Notes: a model not told the origin generated them from the letters alone. Positions 18,134-26,736 are shown, counted from the stretch's first letter. The stretch: DNA of 64,000 bases from Cyclobacteriaceae bacterium (GCA_028285685.1 JANQOR010000036.1:1-64000), one strand, 5' to 3'. Made by a program: numbers and translations.

Positions 18134-19198
18134 ATGTCAAAATTTCATCCTCTAAAAATCAAGTCAATATCAAAGCCGACAAATGAGTCTGCGCAAATCT
18201 CCTTCGAGATACCAGATGATCTAATGGATGACTTTCGTTTTATACAGGGTCAACACTTGACCCTGAAAAAAGACATTGATGGTGAGGACACGAGAAGGAC
18301 CTATTCCCTTTGCACATGTCCACTTGACAGCGATCTCTCCGTTGTAGTAAAAAAGCTGAAAGGTGGCAAGTTTTCTACCTACGCAAACGAGGAACTGAAA
18401 GCAGGGGACACCTTGGAGGTTATGCCGCCCCATGGAAGTTTCTATACTGAGTTGAATCCTGAAAACAGGAAAACGTATGTTGCTTTTGTGGCCGGGAGTG
18501 GCATTACTCCTGTCATTTCCATACTCGAAACAACACTTCGGACAGAGCCAGAAAGTGAATTCATTCTGTTCTATGGAAACAGAAAAACCAGCACGATAAT
18601 TTTTCAAGAACGCCTGGAGGCCCTAAAGAACAAGTTCATGGGCAGACTAAGTATTTACCACATTTTGGATGAGGAAAATCAAGAGTCAGATTTGTTCAAC
18701 GGAATGATCAACGACGAAAAAATCGGCGTTTTTGCGAAGATATTTTTTGATCCGAAAAACACAGATGAGTTTTTCACTTGCGGGCCCGAGCCGATGATGC
18801 TGGCTGTGAGAGAAACGCTACAGAACCTGGGTGTCCCAAATGAGAAAATACATTTGGAACTTTTTACTTCACCGGTTGGTAAACTGGGCACTACGCAAAG
18901 AGAGGTTGAGCATCAAAAAGCGCAAAGTGAAATAACAATAGTTATAGATGGCAACAGCTTCACCTTTCCATATGATTCCAAGGAGTCCATTTTGGATGTG
19001 GCTTCTCAAAATGGAGCTGATCTTCCATTTGCTTGTAAGGGTGGTGTTTGTAGCACTTGTGTAGCAAGAATCGAAGACGGTGAAGTAGACATGGAGATTA
19101 ACTATGCACTCGAACCTGATGAACTGGAGCGTGGTCTTGTACTGACATGTCAGTCAAGACCTAAAACAGACAAAGTAACATTGTCATTCGATGTTTGA
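18134..19198 (+). CDS. paaE: 1,2-phenylacetyl-CoA epoxidase reductase subunit
   Basis: 354 residues with the PaaE domain order: FAD-binding (RRTYSLC near residue 54), NAD-binding (FVAGSGITPVISILE near residue 119, FTCGPEPMML near residue 215) and a C-terminal plant-type [2Fe-2S] ferredoxin (ACKGGVCSTCVAR plus a later LTCQS, four cysteines near residues 299-337). It passes electrons from NADPH to the diiron PaaA subunit. It precedes paaA by 59 bp. In many proteobacteria paaE is last in the ABCDE order, while here it is first. Confidence 0.95.
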   Translation: MSKFHPLKIKSISKPTNESAQISFEIPDDLMDDFRFIQGQHLTLKKDIDGEDTRRTYSLCTCPLDSDLSVVVKKLKGGKFSTYANEELKAGDTLEVMPPHGSFYTELNPENRKTYVAFVAGSGITPVISILETTLRTEPESEFILFYGNRKTSTIIFQERLEALKNKFMGRLSIYHILDEENQESDLFNGMINDEKIGVFAKIFFDPKNTDEFFTCGPEPMMLAVRETLQNLGVPNEKIHLELFTSPVGKLGTTQREVEHQKAQSEITIVIDGNSFTFPYDSKESILDVASQNGADLPFACKGGVCSTCVARIEDGEVDMEINYALEPDELERGLVLTCQSRPKTDKVTLSFDV

Positions 19199-19234
19199 AC
19201 CTTTGCAAACAAGTCAATTGTTTTAACAGTTAAC

Positions 19235-19242
19235 TACCTTTG
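19235..19242 (+). promoter_or_regulatory. Possible -7 box TACCTTTG ahead of paaA
   Basis: TACCTTTG matches TAnnTTTG and ends 15 bp before the paaA ATG at 19258. The spacing to an upstream TTG (19218-19220) is short (14 bp), so this is weak and may be an internal promoter. Confidence 0.3.
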
Positions 19243-19257
19243 AAAAAAGTATTTACG

Positions 19258-20199
19258 ATGAACGAAAAGCAGCTTGAGGATCATTTCAATGAGAAAATAG
19301 ATAAGGATATCCGAATTGAGCCAAAGGATTGGATGCCTGAAAACTATCGCAAGACATTAATTCGTCAGATTTCTCAACACGCCCATTCTGAAATAGTGGG
19401 TATGCTGCCAGAGGCGAATTGGATTTCAAGGGCTCCCACATTGCGAAGGAAAGCAGCAGCGCTTGCTAAAGTTCAAGATGAAGCTGGGCATGGACTATAT
19501 CTCTATAGCGCTTGCGAAACCTTAGGCATTGATCGAGACACGTTGCTTGATCAGCTGCATACGGGGAAGGCCAAGTATTCAAGTATTTTTAATTATCCAA
19601 CATTGACCTGGGCGGATATGGGAGCGATCGGTTGGTTGGTAGATGGTGCGGCCATCATGAATCAGGTACCTCTCTGTCGTGCATCCTATGGCCCCTACGC
19701 TCGAGCAATGATTCGAGTATGTAAAGAGGAATCCTTTCATCAAAGGCAAGGATTTGAGATAATGCTAACGCTTTGTCGAGGCTCGAAAGAGCAAAAAAAG
19801 ATGGCACAAGATGCCTTAAACCGCTGGTGGTGGCCTGCACTGATGATGTTTGGGCCAACAGACGCCGATTCACCACATACAGAGCAGTCCATGCGCTGGG
19901 GAATCAAGCGATTTACTAACGATGAGCTAAGGCAAAAATTTGTTGATGTTTCAAAGCCTCAGGCGGATTTACTTGGCATTACGATACCTGATCCTGATCT
20001 TAAGTGGAACGAAGAAAGAGGTCGTCACGATTTTGGAAAGATCAATTGGGAAGAGTTCTACAATGTCATCAAAGGGAACGGTCCTTGTAATAAGCAACGA
20101 ATTGATGCAAGAACGAAAGCATGGGAAGACGGTGCCTGGGTTAGAGCTGCAGCGAGTGCCTATGCAGAAAAGAGAAAGTCTAAGCAGCAAGCTGCTTAA
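19258..20199 (+). CDS. paaA: 1,2-phenylacetyl-CoA epoxidase catalytic subunit A
   Basis: 313 residues from the ATG at 19258; an in-frame TTG at 19240 adds six residues and is less likely. PaaA is the diiron monooxygenase subunit that epoxidises the ring of phenylacetyl-CoA. The ferritin-like ligand segments are visible: [26 protein letters not shown] (ExxH) and [15 protein letters not shown] (second ExxH). Downstream is a 32-bp spacer containing the word AATAGTTAATTGG that recurs elsewhere in this cluster, then paaB. Confidence 0.97.
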   Translation: MNEKQLEDHFNEKIDKDIRIEPKDWMPENYRKTLIRQISQHAHSEIVGMLPEANWISRAPTLRRKAAALAKVQDEAGHGLYLYSACETLGIDRDTLLDQLHTGKAKYSSIFNYPTLTWADMGAIGWLVDGAAIMNQVPLCRASYGPYARAMIRVCKEESFHQRQGFEIMLTLCRGSKEQKKMAQDALNRWWWPALMMFGPTDADSPHTEQSMRWGIKRFTNDELRQKFVDVSKPQADLLGITIPDPDLKWNEERGRHDFGKINWEEFYNVIKGNGPCNKQRIDARTKAWEDGAWVRAAASAYAEKRKSKQQAA

Positions 20200-20224
20200 A
20201 TAGTTAATTGGGTTAAATAGTTAG
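20199..20224. repeat. Dispersed intergenic word TAGTTAATTGG/AAATAGTTAG
   Basis: The spacer between paaA and paaB consists almost wholly of AATAGTTAATTGG (20199-20211) followed by TTAAATAGTTAGAGG. The same 13-mer occurs at 22611-22623 and inverted at 23030-23042 around a four-helix-bundle gene. Confidence 0.6.
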
Positions 20225-20231
20225 AGGAAAT

Positions 20232-20513
20232 ATGAATAATTGGCCACTTTGGGAAATATTCATCAGGAGTAAAGCAGGTCTAAACCACAAGCATGTTGGA
20301 AGTCTACATGCAGCGGATGCTGAAATGGCTGTCCAAAATGCTCGAGATGTCTATACCCGTAGAAATGAAGGTGTAAGTATCTGGGTTGTAGAGTCAAAAT
20401 ACATCACTGCTTCTGATCCGGATGACGCTGATCCCCTGTATGAGCCGGCAAAGGATAAAGTATATAGACATCCGACGTTCTACAATCTTCCCGACGAAGT
20501 AAAACACATGTAA
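20232..20513 (+). CDS. paaB: 1,2-phenylacetyl-CoA epoxidase structural subunit B
   Basis: 93 residues, the normal size. The stretch WPLWEIFIRSKAGLNHKHVGSLHAADAEMA (split at about residues 3-32) with ARDVYTRRNEGVSIWVV is diagnostic for PaaB, a small subunit that bridges PaaAC heterodimers and is required for activity. Located between paaA and paaC in the standard order. Confidence 0.96.
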   Translation: MNNWPLWEIFIRSKAGLNHKHVGSLHAADAEMAVQNARDVYTRRNEGVSIWVVESKYITASDPDDADPLYEPAKDKVYRHPTFYNLPDEVKHM

Positions 20514-20542
20514 TTCTGATCCAAGAGCGATCCAAGAGTAAA

Positions 20543-21295
20543 ATGAACAACCATTTATTCAACTATACGCTTCAGCAAGCCGACAACTGTCTTATCTTGG
20601 GCCAGCGACTTGGCGAATGGTGCGGTCATGGACCGATCTTAGAACAAGATATCGCCATGACCAACATTGCCTTGGACCTGATCGGCCAATCTAGAATGTT
20701 GTATCAGTACGCAGCAGAAGTTCAAGGTGACGGAAAAACGGAGGATGATCTGGCCTATTTACGAGATGCGTGGGATTTCAAGAATGTGTTGCTAGTTGAA
20801 CAGCCAAATGGAGATTTTGCAAAAACAATTTTGAGGCAATTTCTGTTCGACAGCTTCAATTGCTATTTCTATGAGGCCTTAAAGGACAGCAACGATGAAA
20901 AACTAGCAGCAATTGCAGCCAAATCTCACAAGGAAACTTTGTATCACTTGAAATGGAGTGCCGATTGGGTACTTCGACTAGGTGATGGGACGGAAGAAAG
21001 TCATGAGCGCATTCAAAGTGCTCTCAATGAGCTATGGCCCTATTCAGCAGAAATCATTATCGCTTCAGATGCTGACCATGATGCCAAGACAAACGGGTAC
21101 GGAGTTAACCTTGAAGAAATTCAGTCAAGACGCGACAGCAAAATTGAAGAAGTTCTCGAAGAGGCAACACTCACGGCCCCTGAAGATACCTTTAGTCATT
21201 CAGGTGGAAAAAGTGGAACTCATACAGAGCATCTTGGTTACATTCTTGCAGATCTTCAATTCCTGCAGCGAGCATATCCGGGTAATGAGTGGTAG
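20543..21295 (+). CDS. paaC: 1,2-phenylacetyl-CoA epoxidase structural subunit C
   Basis: 250 residues, the ferritin-like partner of PaaA that lacks a full diiron site. Recognisable segments are LILGQRLGEWCGHGPILEQDIAMTN (residues about 16-40), ALDLIGQSRMLYQYAAE and HTEHLGYILADLQFLQR at the C-terminus. It keeps the PaaA fold and holds the substrate tunnel. It starts 29 bp after paaB. Downstream the usual paaD is displaced by a GNAT gene. Confidence 0.96.
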   Translation: MNNHLFNYTLQQADNCLILGQRLGEWCGHGPILEQDIAMTNIALDLIGQSRMLYQYAAEVQGDGKTEDDLAYLRDAWDFKNVLLVEQPNGDFAKTILRQFLFDSFNCYFYEALKDSNDEKLAAIAAKSHKETLYHLKWSADWVLRLGDGTEESHERIQSALNELWPYSAEIIIASDADHDAKTNGYGVNLEEIQSRRDSKIEEVLEEATLTAPEDTFSHSGGKSGTHTEHLGYILADLQFLQRAYPGNEW

Positions 21296-21325
21296 CTTAC
21301 TAGTTAGCTATTAAGTAGTTATTCA
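21293..21325. repeat. TAGTTA-word spacer between paaC and the GNAT gene
   Basis: The stretch just after the paaC stop contains CTAGTTAGCTATTAAG and TAGTTATTCAAC, variants of the TAGTTA words seen in the other paa spacers. Degenerate compared with 20199-20211. Confidence 0.4.
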
Positions 21326-21349
21326 ACACTCCTCAAATAGACTGTTGGG

Positions 21350-22117
21350 ATGATCAAGGATATAGATGATAATTTCTACCTGCATTCGTGGAAAATTCCT
21401 GCTCAAACTTCCGGGATGAAAGTAGTTCATCTAGATCACCTAACCTATGTTGACAGTGGCTTATCATGTGATACTTTCAATATCATTCATGTACGTGATG
21501 GAGCAGCACTGCAGGAATCCGAGATTGATAGGGCAATCGAACATTTTAGATCAAGAAATCTCGAATATTGCATTTGGCTCAATTCCCAGAACCTGTCAGA
21601 TGGAGTAAAAAAAATCTTTGATATTGAAGCTGTCAAAAAGCAAAACGAAGAGGCTGGAATGGTTTTGCAGTTGGATAGTTACGACCCAAAAAAAGATGAA
21701 TTACATTCCAACATTCGGATTGTCGGCAGTAATGATGAATTAAATGACTATGCTCAGGTAATCGCCAGAAACTGGAATCCCGCAGATCAGAATGTTCTTA
21801 CCTATTTCGAGAGAACAAGAGACAAGTATTTGAATTCTAAGAATGGAATTATGTTACTTGTCTACTACCATGAGGGTGATCCAGTCTCTACTGTAGAAAT
21901 GTTTCCGTCAGATGTCGAGACAATTGGTCTTTATGGATTTGCTACCTTATCCTCGCATCGTGGATTAGGTATCGGAACTTCTCTAATGACATTTGCATTG
22001 AATAAATCAAAAGAGATTGGCTATAAACGAGCAATATTACAAGCTTCAGACGATGGAATCGGTATTTACAGAAAATTTGGCTTTAAAGAATTGACAACTT
22101 ACTTTGAGTATGCATGA
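21350..22117 (+). CDS. GNAT-family N-acetyltransferase embedded in the paa epoxidase operon
   Basis: 255 residues. The C-terminal half is a GNAT domain: LYGFATLSSHRGLGIGTSLM (acetyl-CoA pyrophosphate loop RGLGIG near residue 205) followed by ALNKSKEIGYKRAILQAS and GIGIYRKFGFKEL, the classic motif A/B series. The N-terminal ~110 residues form a separate, unrecognised domain. Its stop overlaps the paaD start by 8 nt, so translation is coupled to an essential epoxidase assembly gene. The substrate is unknown; an amine, a CoA-linked or a protein target are all possible. It is not part of the canonical PAA pathway. Confidence 0.85.
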   Translation: MIKDIDDNFYLHSWKIPAQTSGMKVVHLDHLTYVDSGLSCDTFNIIHVRDGAALQESEIDRAIEHFRSRNLEYCIWLNSQNLSDGVKKIFDIEAVKKQNEEAGMVLQLDSYDPKKDELHSNIRIVGSNDELNDYAQVIARNWNPADQNVLTYFERTRDKYLNSKNGIMLLVYYHEGDPVSTVEMFPSDVETIGLYGFATLSSHRGLGIGTSLMTFALNKSKEIGYKRAILQASDDGIGIYRKFGFKELTTYFEYA

Positions 22118-22580
22118 AATGGTACTTAACAAAAACCAAATCTGTCAACTCTTAGAGGATGTTACGGATCCCGAAATCCCTGTGATTTCTATAAGAGATC
22201 TTGGCATTCTCAGAGATATCAGAATAGATCATAATCATGTTGAGGTGGTTATTACTCCCACCTATTCCGGATGTCCCGCCATGCTTGAGATCGAAAGGAG
22301 CATCAACAATACACTCAAGAAAAACAACATCGAAAATTTCAGGATCACAACAATCCTCTCACCGGCTTGGACTACTGACTGGATGACAGAAGAAGGCAAG
22401 CAAAAGTTGAAGGAGTACGGAATTGCACCACCAAGCCCCACAAACGAAGACGATATCCAATGTCCAAACTGTAATTCTCGCAATACAAGCCTCGTGAGTC
22501 AATTTGGATCAACTGCCTGTAAGTCACTTTTCAAGTGCAACGATTGCCTTGAACCGTTTGATTATTTCAAGTGTCATTAA
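22110..22580 (+). CDS. paaD: PaaD, maturation factor of the phenylacetyl-CoA epoxidase
   Basis: 156 residues from ATG 22110 (an ATG at 22119 is also possible). The N-terminal MIP18/DUF59 domain has DVTDPEIPVISIRDLGILRDI and PTYSGCPAM, and the C-terminal zinc-binding tail has CPNC...CKSLFKCNDC. PaaD is thought to act in iron or Fe-S/diiron centre assembly of the PaaABCE complex. Overlap of 8 nt with the preceding GNAT gene indicates coupling. Confidence 0.93.
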   Translation: MHEMVLNKNQICQLLEDVTDPEIPVISIRDLGILRDIRIDHNHVEVVITPTYSGCPAMLEIERSINNTLKKNNIENFRITTILSPAWTTDWMTEEGKQKLKEYGIAPPSPTNEDDIQCPNCNSRNTSLVSQFGSTACKSLFKCNDCLEPFDYFKCH

Positions 22581-22610
22581 TTTTGGAGATGCGTCACTAG
22601 TTAATTTGTA

Positions 22611-22623
22611 AATAGTTAATTGG
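22611..22623. repeat. Left arm of 13-bp inverted repeat of islet 1
   Basis: AATAGTTAATTGG. Its perfect inverse complement is at 23030-23042 and a direct copy is at 20199-20211. Confidence 0.75.
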
Positions 22624-22636
22624 CAGTTAGTTCAAA

Positions 22637-23007
22637 GTGGCCCAAAATATTATTGATTTAGAAGTTTGGAAAAAAGGTCGAATTTTCAGAAATGAAATAT
22701 CAAAATTAGTTTCTCAATTGCCCGCAGAGGAAAAGTACAAGTTGAAGGACCAACTGACAAGAGCCTCTCGGTCAGTAACTGCTAACATCGCCGAAGGACA
22801 TGGAAGATATCATTTTCAGGAAAACATTCAGTTCTGCAGAATGGCAAGAGGAAGTCTTATTGAATGTTATGACCATCTTACCGTGGCACTTGATGAACAG
22901 TACATTGATCAATCAAATTACAAAAAGCTCCTAATGATGTATGAGAATTGATAAGGATGTTAAATGGATACATTTCATATTTGAAGAAGAGAAAAATAGA
23001 GAGCTAG
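22637..23007 (+). pseudogene. Frameshifted four-helix-bundle protein gene (23S rRNA IVP/Avd-like family)
   Basis: The frame from GTG 22637 encodes IDLEVWKKGRIFR, QLTRASRSVTANIAEGHGR and FCRMARGSLIEC, all diagnostic of the four-helix-bundle family related to 23S rRNA intervening-sequence proteins and DGR Avd. It stops early at YEN (22951). In the next frame, starting at TTG 22948, the DNA encodes LIRMLNGYISYLKKRKIES and stops at 23005-23007, which is exactly the usual family C-terminus. Restoring one base near 22947 would give an intact protein of about 123 residues. So this is a one-base deletion pseudogene, or a sequencing error. Confidence 0.8.
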
Positions 23008-23029
23008 TCGAGACTATTTAACCAATCAA

Positions 23030-23042
23030 CCAATTAACTATT
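23030..23042. repeat. Right arm of 13-bp inverted repeat of islet 1
   Basis: CCAATTAACTATT, perfect inverse of 22611-22623, located 10 bp before the paaG start. Confidence 0.75.
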
Positions 23043-23052
23043 CAACTAATCC

Positions 23053-23826
23053 ATGACAATACAACTGCAACAAAAACAATCCCTTGGAATCTTAACACTC
23101 AATCGTCCGGAAGTTTTCAATAGTTTCAATCAAGAAATGGCACTGGCCGTCCAGAAAGCTCTGGATGATTATGCTGGAGATGCCTCTGTGAGGGCTATCA
23201 TGATAACGGGAAACGGGAAAGCCTTCTGTGCGGGTCAGGATCTTCAGGAAGCAATTGACAATAATGGATTGGAGATCAAGCAAATTGTAGATGAGCACTA
23301 CAACCCGATTGTTAGGAGAATACGATCGATTAAAAAACCCATTCTAGCAGCTGTCAATGGTGTCGCAGCTGGGGCAGGAGCAAACTTAGCGTTAGCCTGC
23401 GATGTTGTTGTTGCTGCACAATCGTCCTCTTTTTTACAAGCATTCAGCAAAATAGGCCTTGTACCTGATACTGGAGGAACATACACGCTACCGCGAATTA
23501 TTGGTTTTCAAAAAGCCTCTGCACTGATGATGCTCGGTGACAAGGTGCCAGCTGATGAGGCCGAGAAAATGGGTATGATCTACAAAGTATTTGTCGATCA
23601 AGACTTTGCTTCAGAATCTGAAAAACTGGCCGCTAAACTTGCTAATATGCCAACGAAGGCGCTGGGATTCATCAAGGAGATGCTCGATCAGTCCATGACA
23701 AACAACCTGGACCAACAACTGGAAATGGAGAAAGAGTATCAGTTTCAAGCAACCGAGACCAACGATTACAAAGAGGGGGTTCAGGCTTTTTTGGAAAAAA
23801 GAACGCCAGAATTTAAAGGAGAGTAA
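23053..23826 (+). CDS. paaG: PaaG, 1,2-epoxyphenylacetyl-CoA isomerase (crotonase family)
   Basis: 257 residues. PaaG opens the ring-epoxide to oxepin-CoA and isomerises later intermediates. The crotonase fold is clear: NRPEVFNSFN, GNGKAFCAGQDLQE and GVAAGAGANLALACD. The usual two catalytic glutamates are absent, and the PaaG-type aspartate is present in GLVPDTGGTY near residue 140, which supports isomerase rather than hydratase. The TAA is followed directly by the paaH ATG. Confidence 0.93.
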   Translation: MTIQLQQKQSLGILTLNRPEVFNSFNQEMALAVQKALDDYAGDASVRAIMITGNGKAFCAGQDLQEAIDNNGLEIKQIVDEHYNPIVRRIRSIKKPILAAVNGVAAGAGANLALACDVVVAAQSSSFLQAFSKIGLVPDTGGTYTLPRIIGFQKASALMMLGDKVPADEAEKMGMIYKVFVDQDFASESEKLAAKLANMPTKALGFIKEMLDQSMTNNLDQQLEMEKEYQFQATETNDYKEGVQAFLEKRTPEFKGE

Positions 23827-24987
23827 ATGCCGAAATTAAGTGTTATAGGTGCCGGTACCATGGGTACTGGTATTGCCCAGGTCGCAGCTACTGCAGGTTG
23901 GGATGTTATCGTGAATGACACCAACACAAACACATTGGACAAATCCTCAGAAAGCCTGGTCAAGGTGATGAACCGATTGGTGGAGAAAGAAAAAATCGAT
24001 CAAAAAACAGCAGATACGATCCTTGGAAGAATTGATTTTACTGAAGATCCGAGCTATTTTGAAAATAGCGACTTGGTTATAGAAGCCATCATAGAAAATC
24101 TTGAAATCAAGCAAAAAGTATTTTCGCAGGTAGAAGAAATTGTTCGTCCTGATACGATCATAGCCTCAAACACCTCGTCGCTCTCACTAGCCTCAATCGG
24201 AGCTTCGCTAAAAGATCCAACACGCTTCGTTGGTATCCACTTTTTTAATCCGGCTCCACTTATGCCTTTGGTGGAGATCATTCCGGCTGTTCAGACAGAT
24301 ACAAAGACCGTAAATCAGGCAAAGGACTGGGTGGATGGCTGGAAAAAATTAACTGTATTGGCGAAGGACACACCAGGATTCATCGTGAACAGAGTGGCTC
24401 GACCCTTTTATGGCGAAGCACTTCGAATCTACGAAGAAGGAATCGCTGATTTTGTAACGATTGACTGGTCCTTGAAAGAGCTAGGAGGTTTTCGAATGGG
24501 GCCTTTTGAGTTGATGGATTTTATCGGGAACGATGTGAACTACACGGTTACTGAAACGGTCTTTCAATCATTTTTTTATGACCCACGGTACAAGCCTTCT
24601 TTTACCCAGAAGAGAATGTCAGAGGCTGGTTTCCTAGGGAGAAAATCAGGAAAAGGCTACTACAACTATGGTGAAGACTCTACAAAACCAGAGCCTAACA
24701 AAGACGAACAAGTTGGAAGAGAGGTCTTGAACAGGATATTGGTCATGCTTGTCAACGAGGCAGCTGACGCATTATTTCTAAATATAGCATCAAGAGAAGA
24801 TATTGACCTTGCGATGACTAAAGGGGTAAATTATCCGAAGGGTCTACTGAAGTGGGCAGATGAACTGGGAATTAATTGGTGTGTTGAACAGTTAGATATC
24901 TTGTACAATGAGTATCACGAAGACCGATATAGATGTAGTCCGCTACTTAGGAGAATGCACAAATCAAATGAGCAATTTTATAACTAA
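23827..24987 (+). CDS. paaH: 3-hydroxyacyl-CoA dehydrogenase of phenylacetate catabolism
   Basis: 386 residues. The NAD-binding Rossmann motif VIGAGTMGTGIAQVAA is at residues 5-20 and the catalytic segment FVGIHFFNPAPLMPLVEII (HxFxPxxxMxLxE) near residue 137. C-terminal 3HCDH domains follow with two KGxxYP/Y-type elements (RKSGKGYYNYG, KGVNYPKGLLKWAD). It oxidises 3-hydroxyadipyl-CoA to 3-oxoadipyl-CoA with NAD+. It abuts paaG and overlaps paaI by one base. Confidence 0.94.
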   Translation: MPKLSVIGAGTMGTGIAQVAATAGWDVIVNDTNTNTLDKSSESLVKVMNRLVEKEKIDQKTADTILGRIDFTEDPSYFENSDLVIEAIIENLEIKQKVFSQVEEIVRPDTIIASNTSSLSLASIGASLKDPTRFVGIHFFNPAPLMPLVEIIPAVQTDTKTVNQAKDWVDGWKKLTVLAKDTPGFIVNRVARPFYGEALRIYEEGIADFVTIDWSLKELGGFRMGPFELMDFIGNDVNYTVTETVFQSFFYDPRYKPSFTQKRMSEAGFLGRKSGKGYYNYGEDSTKPEPNKDEQVGREVLNRILVMLVNEAADALFLNIASREDIDLAMTKGVNYPKGLLKWADELGINWCVEQLDILYNEYHEDRYRCSPLLRRMHKSNEQFYN

Positions 24988-25400
24988 TGTCTAAGGCAAG
25001 AAGAATCGTTGAGAAAATGATGGCTGCTGACGCATTCAGCCAGTGGTTGGGTATTGAGGTGCTTGAAGTAGAAGAAGGAATGGCAATTATAAAGATGACA
25101 GTTAGGGAAGAAATGGTGAACGGTCATGGAGTCATGCATGGCGGAATCTCTTTTTCTTTGGCAGATAGTGCGTTTGCCTTCGCATGCAATTCACATGGGC
25201 AAAAAGCAGTCTCCATAGAGACGTCCATTAATCATGTTAAACCCATTTTTATTGGCGATGAGTTGATTGCTACTTGTGAAAAAGAAAGCATGTCGAGAAG
25301 CGTTGGATATTATCTGACGCGAGTCATGAGAAAAGATGAATTAGTTGGATTGTTCAAAGGAGTAGCATTCAGGAAACAAGAAGAGTGGGATGTGGATTAA
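24987..25400 (+). CDS. paaI: Hotdog-fold phenylacetyl-CoA-type thioesterase
   Basis: 137 residues, single hotdog domain. The HGVMHGGISFSLADSAFAFACN stretch, split at residues about 46-67, contains the HGG signature and catalytic Asp of PaaI thioesterases. In the pathway PaaI releases CoA from dead-end ring-opened or hydroxyphenylacetyl-CoA intermediates. ATGT start overlaps the paaH TAA. Confidence 0.93.
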   Translation: MSKARRIVEKMMAADAFSQWLGIEVLEVEEGMAIIKMTVREEMVNGHGVMHGGISFSLADSAFAFACNSHGQKAVSIETSINHVKPIFIGDELIATCEKESMSRSVGYYLTRVMRKDELVGLFKGVAFRKQEEWDVD

Positions 25401-25492
25401 ATTGATAGTTGATAGTAAATGGCTGTTACAATTAAAATCTTGCCCCTCACCTGTCCTACTAACTAATTAACCAATCGACCAATTACAAGCAA
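25400..25492. repeat. Spacer with inverted TAGTTGATAG/CTAACTAATTAACCAATC words, no gene
   Basis: The 93-bp gap between paaI and paaJ begins with ATTGATAGTTGATAGT and ends with CTAACTAATTAACCAATCG plus ACCAATTACAAG. These have the same word style and opposite orientation as the flanks of islet 1 but enclose no gene. It could be an empty or decayed islet site. Confidence 0.45.
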
Positions 25493-25493
25493 A

Positions 25494-26699
25494 ATGAAAG
25501 AAGCATATATAATAGATGGCATCCGAACTCCAATCGGAAAATTTGGTGGCACATTGGCAGCTGTTAGAGCCGACGATCTGGCGGCATTGGTTATCAAAGA
25601 ATTGATGTCCCGAAATTCAGGTCTTGATCCAGCTCTGGTGGACGAAGTAATCATGGGTTGCGCTAACCAAGCTGGCGAAGACAATCGAAACGTTGCCAGG
25701 ATGGCACTGCTTCTAGCTGACCTTCCCTATTCAATACCAGGTGAAACAGTTAATCGGTTATGCGCTTCAGGTATGTCAGCGATCGTGCACGCCAATCGCG
25801 CAATCAAAACCGGGGATGGAGATATCTTCATTTCAGGAGGTGTGGAGAATATGACACGAGGACCATGGGTGATCTCCAAATCTGCAAAGCCTTTTGGAAC
25901 AGATTCAAAAATGTATGACTCCAGCTTTGGATGGCGGTTTATCAATCCTAAAATGGAAAAAATCTACGGCACTGACTCCATGGGCATGACTGCCGAAAAC
26001 TTGGTGGATATCCATAAAATCAGTCGTGAAGATCAGGATGTTTTTGCCTACACGTCTCAGATGAAGGCAGCGAAAGCACAGGAAAATGGAAGGTTGGCCG
26101 AGGAGATTGTTGCAGTTGAGATACCACAGAGAAAAAAAGATCCTATCGTTTTCGATCAGGATGAATTCATCAAGGCGACAACTACACCCGAAATCCTTGC
26201 TGGCTTGAGACCTGCCTTTAGAAACGATGGCTCTGTAACTGCCGGAAATGCTTCTGGACTGAACGACGGGGCAGCAGCGGTGCTTGTAGCCTCGGAGGAG
26301 GCAGTTAAAGGTCACAGCCTGTCTCCTATGGCAAGAATTGTGTCCTCAGCAGTCGTTGGGGTCGAGCCTCGAATCATGGGAATCGGTCCGGTTGAAGCCA
26401 CACAAAAAGCGTTGAAAAAAGCAGACCTAAGTCTTGACGACATAGACATCATTGAAATCAATGAGGCGTTTGCCGCTCAATCACTTTCCTGTACGCGAGC
26501 TCTCGGCCTTGCCGATGATGATGATCGGATCAATCCGAATGGAGGAGCCATAGCCATTGGCCACCCGTTAGGGATGACTGGAGCAAGAATCAGTTATTCA
26601 GCTGCATTGGAACTTCAGAAAACAGGAAAAAGATACGCTCTTGCCACCATGTGCATTGGTGTAGGGCAAGGGTATGCGATCGTTCTTGAACGCGTATAA
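25494..26699 (+). CDS. paaJ: Beta-ketoadipyl-CoA / 3-oxo-5,6-dehydrosuberyl-CoA thiolase
   Basis: 401 residues, thiolase I family. Nucleophile Cys in NRLCASGMSAI near residue 90, catalytic histidine in NPNGGAIAIGHPLGMTGAR near residue 357, and the second Cys in ATMCIGVGQG near residue 388. The N-terminus YIIDGIRTPIGKFGG is typical of PcaF/PaaJ thiolases. In PAA catabolism it acts twice, releasing acetyl-CoA and finally succinyl-CoA plus acetyl-CoA. Confidence 0.94.
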   Translation: MKEAYIIDGIRTPIGKFGGTLAAVRADDLAALVIKELMSRNSGLDPALVDEVIMGCANQAGEDNRNVARMALLLADLPYSIPGETVNRLCASGMSAIVHANRAIKTGDGDIFISGGVENMTRGPWVISKSAKPFGTDSKMYDSSFGWRFINPKMEKIYGTDSMGMTAENLVDIHKISREDQDVFAYTSQMKAAKAQENGRLAEEIVAVEIPQRKKDPIVFDQDEFIKATTTPEILAGLRPAFRNDGSVTAGNASGLNDGAAAVLVASEEAVKGHSLSPMARIVSSAVVGVEPRIMGIGPVEATQKALKKADLSLDDIDIIEINEAFAAQSLSCTRALGLADDDDRINPNGGAIAIGHPLGMTGARISYSAALELQKTGKRYALATMCIGVGQGYAIVLERV

Positions 26700-26736
26700 A
26701 TCAACATCGCTGGTTTTTTAAGCTGAGAGTAAGATC

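Larger units (their letters stand above)
22596..23048 (+). mobile_element. Candidate four-helix-bundle islet 1 (gene bracketed by inverted word repeats)
   Basis: A four-helix-bundle gene is flanked on the left by CTAGTTAATTTG and AATAGTTAATTGG (22598-22623) and on the right by the inverse words TTTAACCAATC, CCAATTAACTATT and CAACTAATCC (23018-23051). The 13-mer at 22611-22623 and that at 23030-23042 are perfect inverted copies. The block lies between paaD and paaG, which are adjacent in ordinary paa operons. I infer a small transposable or formerly transposable unit of about 450 bp; no transposase is encoded. A target duplication is not clear. Confidence 0.5.

Noticed and set aside
22637-23007. 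Diversity-generating retroelement, because the four-helix-bundle family includes Avd
   Set aside because: No reverse transcriptase, template repeat or variable repeat is present near either copy.
20199-25492. CRISPR-like array from repeated TAGTTAATTGG words
   Set aside because: Units are irregular, short, in both orientations, without equal spacers, and no cas genes are present.
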